Assembly (NCBI RefSeq): GCF_024347535.1
Contig: NZ_AP025497.1
Coordinates: 558,001 to 622,000 of the forward strand
Reading direction: 5' to 3'
Source: Vibrio kanaloae
GTDB taxonomy: Bacteria; Pseudomonadota; Gammaproteobacteria; Enterobacterales; Vibrionaceae
Length of the DNA stretch: 64,000 nucleotides
Both the position numbers and the translations under genes were made by a program. Numbering within the stretch: the stretch's first letter is position 1; each line of letters begins with the position of its first letter. This document shows, piece by piece, positions 25,872 through 36,161 of the stretch. The notes below the pieces were generated by a model. That model did not search any database and had not been told where the DNA came from. It worked only from the letters and a program-made list of their open reading frames with translations.

Positions 25872-28277
25872 TTAGCCTAGAACAACGACAACATCGTTCA
25901 CGCTGCCTTCTGCTTGTACTGGGATTGCGCCTTCAACTGACTCACCATTGATAGTGATAGAGGCAACGCCTTTGCTTACTGCATTCGGGTTTTGAACTTT
26001 GATGTTGTAAGTCGCACCACGCCATTGACGAGTAACCTCGAACTCTGGCCAATCAGTCGGGATACATGGATCAACCGTTAAGCCTTCAAAACCTGTACGA
26101 ACACCAAGAATGAAGTTGGTTACCGCGAAGTAAGCCCAACCAGAGGTGCCCGTTAACCAAGGGTGGTTTGCACGGCCGTGGTCTTGGTGATCTTTACCCA
26201 TGATGAACTGCACGTACGAGTATGGTTCTGCGTAACGCGTTTCAATCATGTCGTTTTGGTTGTACGGGTTTAGTGCGTCGTAGAATTTCATCGCACGGTC
26301 ACCACGGCCAAGTTTCGCCTCTGCTACCCAAGCCCATGGGTTAGGGTGAGAGAAGATTGCACCGTTCTCTTTTACGCCTTGGTAAACGCGAGTTACGAAG
26401 CCGATGTCATCGTTTGGTGTTGCGAACGATGGAGAGTTTAGGTGTAGGCCGTATTCAGAGAATAGGTTCTCATCAACAGCGTCCATCGCTTTCTCACCGC
26501 GCTCTTGAGATACCGCACCAGATAGCACTGCTAACGTGTTTGACTCAAGGTGCACACGGCCTTCAGCTTGCTGAGCTGTACCGATCTTGTCGCCATTTTT
26601 AGTCAGACCACGGATGTACCAGCCACCCTCGTCATCCCAAAGGTGCGTTTCACACGCTTCGCGAACATTCGCTGCCATTTCAGTGTATTTAGCAACGTCA
26701 GCGTCATTATTGCGGAACTTAGCAAGGTCCAAGAATTCTTGTAGCGCCCAGAAGTGCAGGAATGAAACCATTGACGATTCACCGCCACCTAGGTTCAAAC
26801 AGTCATTCCAGTCAGCACGAAGGCCTTTACAAATACCCGTTTGACCCACGTATTCAGCAGAGAAGCTCAGTGCCGCTTTCATGTGTTCGTAAACTGTCGC
26901 GTCGCCACCGTCTGCGTATGGGATCACTTCATCAAAGAAGTCGTGCTCACCGGTTTCCATTACGTATTTGATGATGGTCGGAACGATCCATAGGTGATCA
27001 TCAGAACATGTGTCTTCAATGCCGTGGATCTTGTCGTCATCTGACGGTGTTGGAACAACCGTTGGTGATTTTGATGGCTCAACGTCGGCTTTCTCTGGAT
27101 CGAACCAGTCAGGATCGAACAAGTGTAGACCGTACCCCGCTTTCACTTGGCCGCGAAGCAGGTCGATAATACGCTTCTTGGTCATTTGTGGGTTGGCATG
27201 AGGTACTGAAATAGCGTCTTGCGCCGTATCACGGTAACCAAGACCAGTACGACCGCCAACTTCGATGAATGATGCAAAGCGTGACCAAACCACACAGGTT
27301 TCCGCTTGGTACAGCGTCCACGTGTTGATCATTGTATCTAAGCCTTCGTTTGGCGACTTAACTTGGAATTTGTTGCAACGCTCGTCCCAGTGATCTTTGA
27401 TGCCTTGGAAAGCGGCGTCTACGTTTGCTGTGTCTTGGTACTTCTCACGTAGGCGTTCACCGTTGCCTTTACCTATACCAAGTACATACGCAAAGCGAAC
27501 TTCTTCACCCGGTTGAATCGTGAATTGTTTATGCAGAGAACCACAGTGGTTGTAACAGGTTTGAGCGCTGTTAGAACATTTACCGTTTTCAACTGCAATT
27601 GGGTTAGCTTCATCACGATACATGCCAAGGAAGTTGTCACGCTGACCATCGTAGCTGTCTGGCGAGAAAGTTGAAGCTAGGTAGTAGAAGCCTTCAAAGT
27701 TGTTAGTGTTGTAGTACAGATCGTATTCCAGAACACCTTCTTGGTAAGACGTGCCCGAAGAGTACAAAGACATCTGATGGTTTTGATTGTCTGATTGAAT
27801 ATGGCTGAAAGAGAACTCAACAAACGAGAAAGTGCTGATGGTTCTTGGCTTGCCAGTGTTGTTCCTTAATACAACATCCCAAACTTCTGCATCTTCGCCT
27901 TTAGGTACGAATAGCGTTTTGGTCGCTGTAATACCGCTGTATTCACATTTGAACTTTGAGTATGACAGGCCGTGACGAACTTCGTAATTCGCTTCATCTA
28001 GGCTCTTTGCCACTGGCTGCCAAGAGATAGACCAGTAATCACCTGTCTCATCATCACGCAGGTACACATAGTGTCCAGGACGGTCAAAGGTGCCGTTTGG
28101 ACGGAACTTAGTAACACGGTTGTATTCCGGAGAATTGTAGAACGAGTAACCGCCCGCATTGTGCGAAATCACGGTACAAAACTTTTCAGTACCTAGGTAA
28201 TTTGTCCAAGGTGCTGGTACATCAGGGCGAGTGATGACGTATTCGCGATTGTCGTTATCGAAATAGCCGTATTTCAT
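25872..28277 (-). CDS. chbP: N,N'-diacetylchitobiose phosphorylase (GH94)
   Basis: An 801-residue cytoplasmic enzyme that splits (GlcNAc)2 with phosphate into GlcNAc-1-phosphate and GlcNAc, saving one ATP. It closely resembles the characterised Vibrio proteolyticus enzyme from MKYGYFDNDNREYVITRPDV onward and has the same length; the general acid falls at Asp492 in RADWNDCLNLGGG. The start was moved to the ATG at 28277 (AAGGAA six bases upstream) rather than the longer frame at 28304. No signal peptide. Downstream: the mutase that would use its product. Confidence 0.96.
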   Translation of the reverse strand: MKYGYFDNDNREYVITRPDVPAPWTNYLGTEKFCTVISHNAGGYSFYNSPEYNRVTKFRPNGTFDRPGHYVYLRDDETGDYWSISWQPVAKSLDEANYEVRHGLSYSKFKCEYSGITATKTLFVPKGEDAEVWDVVLRNNTGKPRTISTFSFVEFSFSHIQSDNQNHQMSLYSSGTSYQEGVLEYDLYYNTNNFEGFYYLASTFSPDSYDGQRDNFLGMYRDEANPIAVENGKCSNSAQTCYNHCGSLHKQFTIQPGEEVRFAYVLGIGKGNGERLREKYQDTANVDAAFQGIKDHWDERCNKFQVKSPNEGLDTMINTWTLYQAETCVVWSRFASFIEVGGRTGLGYRDTAQDAISVPHANPQMTKKRIIDLLRGQVKAGYGLHLFDPDWFDPEKADVEPSKSPTVVPTPSDDDKIHGIEDTCSDDHLWIVPTIIKYVMETGEHDFFDEVIPYADGGDATVYEHMKAALSFSAEYVGQTGICKGLRADWNDCLNLGGGESSMVSFLHFWALQEFLDLAKFRNNDADVAKYTEMAANVREACETHLWDDEGGWYIRGLTKNGDKIGTAQQAEGRVHLESNTLAVLSGAVSQERGEKAMDAVDENLFSEYGLHLNSPSFATPNDDIGFVTRVYQGVKENGAIFSHPNPWAWVAEAKLGRGDRAMKFYDALNPYNQNDMIETRYAEPYSYVQFIMGKDHQDHGRANHPWLTGTSGWAYFAVTNFILGVRTGFEGLTVDPCIPTDWPEFEVTRQWRGATYNIKVQNPNAVSKGVASITINGESVEGAIPVQAEGSVNDVVVVLG

Positions 28278-28350
28278 TGTCATTTCCTTTTTAACAAACT
28301 GCATCTATGCAGCTAATTTTTAAATAGTGATGCTGAGTCGTATCTAACTG

Positions 28351-28392
28351 AGCACCTTAATTTGAGTCAGCAACTTAATTTAAGTCAGCAAC
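28351..28392. repeat. tandem 18-bp repeat between GH20 gene and chbP
   Basis: Units at 28351-28368 and 28369-28386 (AGCA(C/A)CTTAATTT(G/A)AGTC) plus a partial third unit starting AGCAAC. Intergenic, no known function. Confidence 0.7.
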
Positions 28393-28422
28393 CGTTCGAT
28401 GTGAGTGTCGCTTTGGTTTGTT

Positions 28423-30345
28423 TTATTGAGCTTTCCAAGGGTTGCGATAATCAACATTGAGTCTGTCGAGTAATGGCAGATGCCCCTTTAGGCGAGATAG
28501 GTAATCTAGCCAGTTTCGGTTGTTTTTATGTGTCCAACATCCTTCAGCTAAAGCGCTAATTCTTGGGAATACCATGTAATCCATACGCTTTTGGTTGGTG
28601 ACGATCTCACACCATAGAGCACACTGAATTCCGCGGATCCGCTTACGAATTGGGTCGGTGTCGGATATCTCAGCAAGTGCTTCGTAGGTGTAAGCTTGTT
28701 CTAATGGGATAACGGCAGCCCAATCTACGCCCGGTTCTTCCGGTGCATAATCTTGGGTCATGTCGAGATAGGTAAACTGTGCAGGTTGCAACACCACATC
28801 AAAGCCTTGGCGGGCGCAATTGACCGCCGCTTCTTCACTGAGCCACGAGTAGATGATGGTCTCTTTACTCACTTTGTCGCCGCGCTGTGCTTCTTCCCAG
28901 CCGACCATGCGTTTGCCGAGTTGCTTAAGCTTGTTCTCGGCATAGCGGAATAGGTGGCCTTGCAAATCTTTGCTGTCTTGGTACTGCTGTTCTTTCATCA
29001 AAGCTTGAGCAGCAGGGCTGTTGGTCCACACTCCCGGCGGCACTTCGTCTGCGCCCATGTGAATTAATTCGCTAGGGAATAGCTCTGCGACTTCTTCAAT
29101 AACCGCATCTAGAAATTGGTAAGTACCTGGCAAACCTGGGTTTAGTACATTGTCGTTGTAGTGCTGGATGCTCTTGTATTGAGTGGTGTCAGCTTGCTCT
29201 ACCAGCATGTCAGGCAGGGATTTGATTGCGGCGCGACAGTGTCCTGGGATATCGATCTCTGGGATCACCATTATGCTGCGTTGCTCTGCATATTCGACGA
29301 CTTCGCGAATCTGTTGTTGTGTGTAGAAGCCGCCATAGTTGTCAGCAATGTGGGTGTATTGCGGTTCTAATGCATGATCAGGGCCACGCCAAGCGCCAAT
29401 TTCTGTTAGCTGAGGCAGGCTCTTAATCTCAATTCTCCAGCCTTCGTCATCGGTTAGGTGCCAGTGAAAAACGTTAAATTTGTACTGCGCCAGTTGGTTG
29501 ATCAAACGCTTTACTTGATCGACTGAGTGGAAGTGACGAGCACAATCCAACATCATGCCGCGGTACTTAAAGCGAGGTTGGTCGGCGATTTTGCAACATG
29601 GAAGAGAAAAACGAGTACTACCCGACGGCTCAATTAATTGTATTAAGCTAGCGACGGCATGGATAAAGCCAGACTGGCTACCAGACTCAATATTAACGTG
29701 TTGTGAGGTGATATTTAGTTTGTACTCGGCTTCATCTAAAGTTGGGTTATTACGAAATAGAATGTTGCCGCTATTCTCGGTAACTAGATATAAATCAAAG
29801 GTAGAGAGCAACTCTTGTTCTAACCAAGTCACGGCGTTGTCTGCAAGGTGAGATTTAATCTCAACTTTACAATTGCTGTTTAGTTCAAAATGACCTTGAT
29901 CAACCTTGAGCTTGTTTGGACGTGGGATGAGAGCTAGCCTTGAAGCGCTTACTGCTGGAAGTTGACTACGTTCACTATAAGGAGATACTAGCACTATTGG
30001 AGAAATAGCCACCGGCAGAACAGAAGCTTCTCCCTTTGAGTACGATTGGATAAAGGCATCATTCAAGCCATCCGAATAGAAGCGGAATGGTGCGCTTTGA
30101 ATACTGAATTCAAGGTAGTAATGGTTGTTGGCCTTTAACACTGACGAACTTGGTGTGAACGAGCAAAAGCTGCCAACTTGAGTCAGCTCTCCTTGCGATA
30201 AACTCTCTGGAAGGATGAATCGATCAAATGCAAAGTGCAGAGACCAATCTTTTACGTCGAGGTCACTTAAGTTATGTACCGTAAGGCCAAATCGACAGTT
30301 ATTTTTTTGTTCAGAAAGAACAGCTAAGTCGATGCGATAATTCAT
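28423..30345 (-). CDS. cytoplasmic beta-N-acetylhexosaminidase (GH20)
   Basis: A 640-residue family 20 glycosidase that removes GlcNAc from the non-reducing end of imported oligosaccharides. An N-terminal beta domain of about 150 residues is followed by the GH20b-type small domain and the catalytic barrel (MLDCARHFHSVDQVKRLINQ; FHWHLTDDEGWR; HMGADEVPPG with the Asp433-Glu434 catalytic pair). No signal peptide is present (MNYRIDLAVLSEQKN), so it works in the cytoplasm on transported sugars. It starts 12 bases after the kinase gene. Equivalent to V. cholerae VC0613 by position. Confidence 0.93.
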   Translation of the reverse strand: MNYRIDLAVLSEQKNNCRFGLTVHNLSDLDVKDWSLHFAFDRFILPESLSQGELTQVGSFCSFTPSSSVLKANNHYYLEFSIQSAPFRFYSDGLNDAFIQSYSKGEASVLPVAISPIVLVSPYSERSQLPAVSASRLALIPRPNKLKVDQGHFELNSNCKVEIKSHLADNAVTWLEQELLSTFDLYLVTENSGNILFRNNPTLDEAEYKLNITSQHVNIESGSQSGFIHAVASLIQLIEPSGSTRFSLPCCKIADQPRFKYRGMMLDCARHFHSVDQVKRLINQLAQYKFNVFHWHLTDDEGWRIEIKSLPQLTEIGAWRGPDHALEPQYTHIADNYGGFYTQQQIREVVEYAEQRSIMVIPEIDIPGHCRAAIKSLPDMLVEQADTTQYKSIQHYNDNVLNPGLPGTYQFLDAVIEEVAELFPSELIHMGADEVPPGVWTNSPAAQALMKEQQYQDSKDLQGHLFRYAENKLKQLGKRMVGWEEAQRGDKVSKETIIYSWLSEEAAVNCARQGFDVVLQPAQFTYLDMTQDYAPEEPGVDWAAVIPLEQAYTYEALAEISDTDPIRKRIRGIQCALWCEIVTNQKRMDYMVFPRISALAEGCWTHKNNRNWLDYLSRLKGHLPLLDRLNVDYRNPWKAQ

Positions 30346-30357
30346 ATAACTTCCCTG

Positions 30358-31242
30358 CTAAGCCTGTTGATACAAGTTGTGTTGTGGTTTTCCGGCAAAC
30401 ATCAATGCGCCTTCAATAGCGTCGAATTGAGGTTTAACGATCCATTTTTGTACTGGTGGTGATAGCCAGTTGAGAATACGCTCAGCGATACTTCCCATTA
30501 AGCACACCTTGTCAGCGCCTTTTCGATGAAGTGCCAAGACAAACATTTCGATATCAGCTGCAGTCTGCTTAAGCATCTCGATAGCCAGCTCATCTCCTTC
30601 ATTAGCCAATTGAAAAATAACTGGAGAAAATTGACCGTAATCTTTTGGAATCGCGCCTTTTGACCACGCCACGATCGCATCAACATCATTATTGAAATGA
30701 TTCATAACGTGTTTGGTCAGCGGGGTTTTGTTGCGAATGCCATCTTCAGCGAGTAGAACTTGCTGAATTAAACGTAAGCCCATAACCGCGCCGCCGCCTT
30801 GATCTGAAATCGGGAATTCACGACCGCCAACCACATGTTGCTCGCCGTCTTTTAGGTAGATTCCACAAGAACCCGTACCACCAATCATGATTGCGCCGTT
30901 TTGGCGGTTGTGAGCACCAATGCAAGCGCCATAAGCGTCGGTATTTAGCGTCACACTTGCGAAAGGGTGTGGTTGAGCCATGAAGTCGAACCATGCTGAT
31001 TTTTGCTCAGCGCCAGCTAGTGCAAGGCCAATATGCATATTTGAAAAATGATTTGAGTCGAGTTGCCCTTGCTGCGCCGCTTGAGTAATGGCATCGACAA
31101 TTGAGCTCATTGCAACATCAACACCCAAAAGGATGTTGGCACTGCCACTTTTCGCCTCACCAATCAGTTTGCCTTGGTCATTACGAATACGAGCACGACA
31201 AGAAGTACCACCACCATCAATACCTACGTAGTAAAGAGTCAT
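30358..31242 (-). CDS. gspK: N-acetylglucosamine kinase (BadF/BcrA ATPase family)
   Basis: A 294-residue ASKHA-fold kinase. The phosphate-1 loop YYVGIDGGGTSCRARI, the central IMIGGTGSCGIYL and the SDQGGGAVMGLRL segment are typical of GlcNAc/glucosamine kinases. It phosphorylates GlcNAc released by the GH20 and phosphorylase enzymes. V. cholerae VC0614 in the same place was described as a glucosamine/GlcNAc-specific kinase; specificity here is inferred. It is two bases from the GH9 gene and tightly operonic. Confidence 0.9.
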   Translation of the reverse strand: MTLYYVGIDGGGTSCRARIRNDQGKLIGEAKSGSANILLGVDVAMSSIVDAITQAAQQGQLDSNHFSNMHIGLALAGAEQKSAWFDFMAQPHPFASVTLNTDAYGACIGAHNRQNGAIMIGGTGSCGIYLKDGEQHVVGGREFPISDQGGGAVMGLRLIQQVLLAEDGIRNKTPLTKHVMNHFNNDVDAIVAWSKGAIPKDYGQFSPVIFQLANEGDELAIEMLKQTAADIEMFVLALHRKGADKVCLMGSIAERILNWLSPPVQKWIVKPQFDAIEGALMFAGKPQHNLYQQA

Positions 31243-31244
31243 GA

Positions 31245-32969
31245 TTATTGCTCCTTACGCTGTACTAGGAAATTGAATTGCGCAGCGGTTGCCAATAGGA
31301 ACCAAGCGCCGTGAGGGATCCATTGCTCGCCCCAGCGCCAGTTTTGGAGCATGTCATCTTTTTGTGCTGGTGGATTGAACGCAATGTCTTGGTCATCTTC
31401 AAAGCCAGCGGTGATGCCGTTACAAATACCGCCTTTAGCATTGAAAAAACCAAGCTGCGGTAGGTAGTCAGGGTTGTTATGACCATGACCATCAAGCATG
31501 CACATGTGGTATGGGTTGAGCCCCAAGATCCAATCTAAGCTGTTCTGTGACAGCTGGATTAAACGCTTTTGCAGTTCGCTGTCTTGAATGTGTGGCTGAA
31601 CTAAGTACGCCATGGTTGCGAGTGAACCAAGGCGAGCATTTTCGCCTTGCCACCAGTAGCCAGTTTCGTTCTTCTGAGCGACGAAGAAAGCATCGCGCTT
31701 ATCACCATCAACATTTTTAACGTACTGTCTTGGGTAGCCAAATGGGTTGGTTACTTTATCGGTGATGCTGATTTCGAACTGACACGCTTGTTCAACAACA
31801 ATGCGAGCTTGTTCTTTCAGCTCTCTATCGATTTCATTGTTGATGTACTCACATAGAGCAATTACTGGAAGGCCAGCTTCAGCGGCATGAAAGTATGGGC
31901 GAGAGCCATCAGTATTAGCTGACCAGAAGTGCTCAAATGAATCATCGGATTGCTGACGAGAGATTAAACGAGTCGCCCAAGTTCTTGCTTCTGTTAGGTA
32001 TTGCTGGTCTTGAGTTACGCGATACAGCTCATTGGCTGAGAGTAGGGCGCAATACTCATCGATGATGTTCTCTTCGCCATCGTTTAGGTATTGAAGGTTG
32101 TGTTCTTTAAGGTGCCAATAGCCTTTCGCAGCTGTATCAAGGTAGGTTTGGCTAGAGTAGCTGCCAGAGGCTTCAAGCTCAGATGCAGCAGCCAATGCTG
32201 CAATAGCAACACCTGCACCTTGTCGGTAGCCCGCTTGTAAGTCCGTTGATTTATGACCTTCTTGAGTCGCATAAGCGCAGATATCGCGTTGGTTGATATC
32301 TTTACTCCATTTGTCGAATACCGTCATATAGAAGTATCCGTCAGCGTCTTGCATGCGCACTAAGAAGTCGGCACCGAACAGAGCCTCTTCCGTTAGACGA
32401 GTCATGGAGAATTTTGGGAAGTCAGGGTTATTGATGGTTAAGCGCACGCTTTTAAGCATGTTCCAAACAACCATAGGAATCTGTTGAGGATTGAGGTAGT
32501 TACCATAAGATAGGTGGCTAAAGTACTTACTTACATCGCCTGATGCGTCATACCATCCACCGTGTACATCGACGTATCTGTCAGTGCCGAGAATTTTTGC
32601 TTGTCGATCTTTCTTGTCAAAAGTGCCGCCACAACGTTGTGACTTGAAGTAATGAAGCACATCAGAAAAGGTGTGCTTCATTAATAGGTTGCTCCCGATC
32701 TCGAACACTTCTGAGCGTAGGTTATCAAAGCGCAGGTAGTAGCGACCAGATTCAGTAACTGAACTGAAATCGATAGTGAAGAATTGTCCTTGATGCCAAT
32801 TTGCTACATGGCCTTGTTTAACCACATCAAAACTTCCGACAGTCATATGGTTGTCAGCACAGACGAGTAAAGCCGTAGTGCTCGATAGACGAGCTTTCTT
32901 TGTTTGTAAGATAGCTTGCTTTGGGCCTGTGGACTCATAGCCAATATGGTTGGTCAATAACAGCATCAA
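31245..32969 (-). CDS. family 9 glycoside hydrolase, probable exo-beta-D-glucosaminidase
   Basis: A 574-residue protein with an N-terminal CelD_N immunoglobulin-like domain (about residues 1-90, NHIGYESTGPKQAIL) and a GH9 (alpha/alpha)6 barrel (GGWYDASGDVSKYFSH carries the paired catalytic Asp region; FHAAEAGLPVIALCEY and NPYHMCMLDGHGHNNP follow). GH9 enzymes are usually endoglucanases, but in chitin clusters of Vibrio relatives a homologue was shown to be an exo-glucosaminidase, which would handle partly deacetylated oligosaccharides. No signal peptide. The start may be the second Met (32966). Confidence 0.85.
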   Translation of the reverse strand: MMLLLTNHIGYESTGPKQAILQTKKARLSSTTALLVCADNHMTVGSFDVVKQGHVANWHQGQFFTIDFSSVTESGRYYLRFDNLRSEVFEIGSNLLMKHTFSDVLHYFKSQRCGGTFDKKDRQAKILGTDRYVDVHGGWYDASGDVSKYFSHLSYGNYLNPQQIPMVVWNMLKSVRLTINNPDFPKFSMTRLTEEALFGADFLVRMQDADGYFYMTVFDKWSKDINQRDICAYATQEGHKSTDLQAGYRQGAGVAIAALAAASELEASGSYSSQTYLDTAAKGYWHLKEHNLQYLNDGEENIIDEYCALLSANELYRVTQDQQYLTEARTWATRLISRQQSDDSFEHFWSANTDGSRPYFHAAEAGLPVIALCEYINNEIDRELKEQARIVVEQACQFEISITDKVTNPFGYPRQYVKNVDGDKRDAFFVAQKNETGYWWQGENARLGSLATMAYLVQPHIQDSELQKRLIQLSQNSLDWILGLNPYHMCMLDGHGHNNPDYLPQLGFFNAKGGICNGITAGFEDDQDIAFNPPAQKDDMLQNWRWGEQWIPHGAWFLLATAAQFNFLVQRKEQ

Positions 32970-33064
32970 TATTCTCCGACAGTCCTAGTTTCTATTGGCT
33001 AGGTACTTGAATGTTTTGGATATAAATAGTTAGGGTCCGCAGGCCCTAACTTGGACTTTATTGC

Positions 33065-34060
33065 TTAGCTTTCGTGTAGGTAACAACGTACAAAGTGGTT
33101 ATCAGCTAACTGTGTAACTCCTGGCAGCTGTTCTTTACACTTGTCCATCGCGTGAGTACAACGGCCTGCAAATGGGCAACCTGCTGATACTGGTGTCCAA
33201 AGTGGGATCTCCCCTTTGTTACCTGCTAGTTGGTCGTGTATCGATTTCTTAGGATCTGGAACTGCCGAAACCAATAGCTGAGTGTAAGGGTGTTGAGGGT
33301 TAGCAATCACGTCATCGGTATCGCCCCATTCCACCATGTGTCCCACGTACATCACTGAAAGATCTTCAGCAATGTAACGAGCGGTTGCGATATCGTGAGT
33401 GATGTAAAGAAGTGACATTTGCTTCTCAAACTTCATCTCTTCCATCAGGTTCAAAACACCAGCACGAATCGATACATCAAGCATTGAAGTTGGTTCATCA
33501 GCTAATACAACTTCGGCACCTACCGCGATGTTGCGGGCTAGGTTGACACGTTGACGCTGACCACCAGAGAGTTGGTGAGGGTATTTTTGCGCCGTCTCTT
33601 TTGGTGGGATTAAGCCTACTTGCTCTAAAAGATCGTAAACGCGTTCTTCTAACTCTTTCTTGTTACCCGGAGATACTTTCTTGTGGATCAACAGTGGTCG
33701 AGCAATGTGGTGGAAGATATTGTGCGTTGGGTTCAATGAACCAAACGGGTCTTGCCATACCATCTGCACGCCTTCACGGTAGTGCATAAGATCTTTTCTG
33801 CTTGAGATCTCTTGGATATCACGACCTTTGTATTCGATCGTGCCGCCTGAAGGCGCATACATTTTTGCGATCATTTTTGCGGTTGTTGATTTGCCTGAAC
33901 CAGACTCACCAACCACTGCTAGGCCGCGGCTTTTGTACATCTTGAATGACACGTCGTTAATTGCACGCATCATTGGGGTTTGAATGGTGGTACTGCTTAT
34001 TGGGAAGTCTTTTACGACATTCTTGCCTTCCACCAATAATTGACCTAAATCTTTGCTCAT
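33065..34060 (-). CDS. chitooligosaccharide ABC importer, ATPase 2 (Dpp/OppF-like)
   Basis: A 331-residue ATPase: Walker A GESGSGKST, Q-loop MVWQDPFGSLNP, signature LSGGQRQRVNLAR, Walker B VVLADEPTSMLD, and the oligopeptide-type C-terminal Cys motif (GCPFAGRCTHAMDKC...C), which in related dipeptide transporters holds a metal cluster. It pairs with the second ATPase 87 bases upstream. The family is annotated as peptide transport; the surrounding chitin genes and the known V. cholerae locus assign it to (GlcNAc)n uptake. Confidence 0.92.
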   Translation of the reverse strand: MSKDLGQLLVEGKNVVKDFPISSTTIQTPMMRAINDVSFKMYKSRGLAVVGESGSGKSTTAKMIAKMYAPSGGTIEYKGRDIQEISSRKDLMHYREGVQMVWQDPFGSLNPTHNIFHHIARPLLIHKKVSPGNKKELEERVYDLLEQVGLIPPKETAQKYPHQLSGGQRQRVNLARNIAVGAEVVLADEPTSMLDVSIRAGVLNLMEEMKFEKQMSLLYITHDIATARYIAEDLSVMYVGHMVEWGDTDDVIANPQHPYTQLLVSAVPDPKKSIHDQLAGNKGEIPLWTPVSAGCPFAGRCTHAMDKCKEQLPGVTQLADNHFVRCYLHES

Positions 34061-34147
34061 AATTGTCTCCAGAATCCTTATTCGCTTTGCTTGTTTTTAG
34101 GCGGTCGAGCCGCCTTGTTCGTTATTCACGCTGAGTCAGCGTGCAAG

Positions 34148-35131
34148 CTATAGCTTCCTTTGTACTATTGGGTCACCGTACAGGTGGCAGTTAGACAAAT
34201 GTCCCGGGTCGATAGAACGCAGCTTGGTTGGCACCTTGGTACACGTTTCATGTACACGGTCACAACGAGCTTGGAAACGACACCCTTCAGGGATCTCTAA
34301 CAGGTTCAGAGGGTTACCCGGAATACCTGCTAACTTTGTCTTTGGCCCTGTCAGTGGAGGGAAAGAACTTCCCAGCCCTTTGGTGTAAGGGTGGTAAGGG
34401 TTTTCTAGAATATCTTGAGAGTTAGCCACTTCGATTAGCTCACCCGAGTACATGATGCCGATGCGGTCAGAGAACTCGACCATCAATGACAAGTCATGGG
34501 TGATGAACAGAATCGAGAAGCCAAACTCTTCTTTCAGTGCATAGATCTTTTGTAGGATTTCGCGTTGTACAACCACATCAAGTGCGGTTGTCGGCTCATC
34601 CATGATGATCAGCTTTGGATTCAGTGCGAGAGCGATAGCGATAACTAAGCGCTGACGCATGCCACCAGAGAATTGGTGAGGGTAGTCACTCAATCGGCTC
34701 GGGTGAATATCTACGATTTCAAGTAGACCTTCAGCACGTTGTTGAGCTTGCTCACGAGTCATGTTGGTGTGACGCATAATTACGTCACAGAACTGCTCTT
34801 CCATCGGTAGTACTGGGTTGAGTGCGTTCATTGCGCTCTGAAATACCATCGACATCTCGCTCCAACGGAACGACTGCATACGGTCATCACTGTATTCCAG
34901 GATGTTCTCACCGTTGAAGATAACCTCACCACCACTGATGTAAGCGGGCGGCTTATGAAGACGCATAAGAGAGAAAGCGACCGTTGATTTACCACAGCCA
35001 GATTCACCAGCTAGGCCGAATACTTCACCTGGAGCGATGTCGAAACTTACGTTGTTACACGCACGAACATCGCCAGACTCTGTAATGTAATCCACGCATA
35101 AGTTGCGGATAGAAATTAGTGGTTCAGACAT
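34148..35131 (-). CDS. chitooligosaccharide ABC importer, ATPase 1 (Dpp/OppD-like)
   Basis: A 327-residue ATPase: Walker A GESGCGKST, Q-loop MVFQSAMNALNP, signature FSGGMRQRLVIAIAL, Walker B LIIMDEPTTALD, H-loop FITHDLS, C-terminal Cys motif GCRFQARCDRVHETC. It starts two bases after the permease stop, so translation is coupled to the membrane subunits. Confidence 0.92.
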   Translation of the reverse strand: MSEPLISIRNLCVDYITESGDVRACNNVSFDIAPGEVFGLAGESGCGKSTVAFSLMRLHKPPAYISGGEVIFNGENILEYSDDRMQSFRWSEMSMVFQSAMNALNPVLPMEEQFCDVIMRHTNMTREQAQQRAEGLLEIVDIHPSRLSDYPHQFSGGMRQRLVIAIALALNPKLIIMDEPTTALDVVVQREILQKIYALKEEFGFSILFITHDLSLMVEFSDRIGIMYSGELIEVANSQDILENPYHPYTKGLGSSFPPLTGPKTKLAGIPGNPLNLLEIPEGCRFQARCDRVHETCTKVPTKLRSIDPGHLSNCHLYGDPIVQRKL

Positions 35132-35133
35132 GA

Positions 35134-36159
35134 TTATTTATCTCCGCTCCAAAGTGCATTTTGTGGTGGTAGTTCTGGTTCACGTTCTTCTTTGTCTTGA
35201 GCTGCTAGTTTCTTCCAACGCTTCATGCCTTTGTGAGAACGCAGTTGCGGGTTAGCAATTTCATCGACAGCGAAGTTAAGTAGAGCAAGGCCAGTTACAA
35301 GTAGTGTCAGTGCGATACAAGGAGCCAACAGTTCCCACCAAGCGCCAATCAGCATTGATGAAGAGGTTTGAACGTTGTAAAGCATGATGCCCCAGCTGAT
35401 TGTGTTCGGGTCACCAAGACCTAGGAACGAGATGGTTGCTTCCATCATGATTGCGTACATCACCGAACCGATGAAGCTTGCGCCAACGATAGAGATAAGG
35501 TTTGGCAGAATCTCTACGAAGATGATGCGGAATGAAGATTCACCCAAAACTTCAGCGGCTTTTACAAACTCTTTTTCACGCAGTGCTAAGGTCTGGGAGC
35601 GAACAACACGGGCGCCCCAAGCCCAGGACATAAAGCCGATAACCAAGGTTATGGTGAGTGGCCCTGCCTCACCGATAAAGGCAGCTACTACGAACAGTAA
35701 TGGGTATTGAGGGATTACTAGCATGATATTCATTGCGGCTGTTAGAACGTCATCGACACGGCCACCGAAGTAACCTGCAGAAACACCAATAACAGTTGCG
35801 AGTAAACATACTGTTAGACCCGCACCAAAACCTACAGCAAGAGATACGCGTGCGCCGTATACAACTTGAGACCAAACGTCACGACCCATACGAGTTGTAC
35901 CTAGTACGTGGTCTGCCTTTTTGGACATGATCAATGTACGACGGTCGTCTGCTAGGTTTTGAGCAACCCAGCCATCAGGGTTAGTTTGTGCAGACTTCAC
36001 CACGAAACCAGGATATTCGTGTGGGTTACCTGTACGCTTGTCTGGTACATGTTTGGTGATTAATGGAGCTGCAATAGCGCCAAGAATAAAAATACTTAGG
36101 ATGATGACGCCTGTTAGGGCCATCGGGTTACGCCAAATGAGTTTTAGAAAGTCTTTCAT
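35134..36159 (-). CDS. chitooligosaccharide ABC importer, permease 2 (Dpp/OppC-like)
   Basis: A 341-residue permease with a short cytoplasmic N-terminus, one membrane segment (ALTGVIILSIFILGAIAAPLI), a periplasmic loop of about 80 residues, then five segments and the EAA loop ALREKEFVKAAEVLGESS. The C-terminal tail is unusually charged (KRWKKLAAQDKEEREPELPP). Gap of two bases on each side in the operon. Confidence 0.92.
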   Translation of the reverse strand: MKDFLKLIWRNPMALTGVIILSIFILGAIAAPLITKHVPDKRTGNPHEYPGFVVKSAQTNPDGWVAQNLADDRRTLIMSKKADHVLGTTRMGRDVWSQVVYGARVSLAVGFGAGLTVCLLATVIGVSAGYFGGRVDDVLTAAMNIMLVIPQYPLLFVVAAFIGEAGPLTITLVIGFMSWAWGARVVRSQTLALREKEFVKAAEVLGESSFRIIFVEILPNLISIVGASFIGSVMYAIMMEATISFLGLGDPNTISWGIMLYNVQTSSSMLIGAWWELLAPCIALTLLVTGLALLNFAVDEIANPQLRSHKGMKRWKKLAAQDKEEREPELPPQNALWSGDK

Positions 36160-36161
36160 GA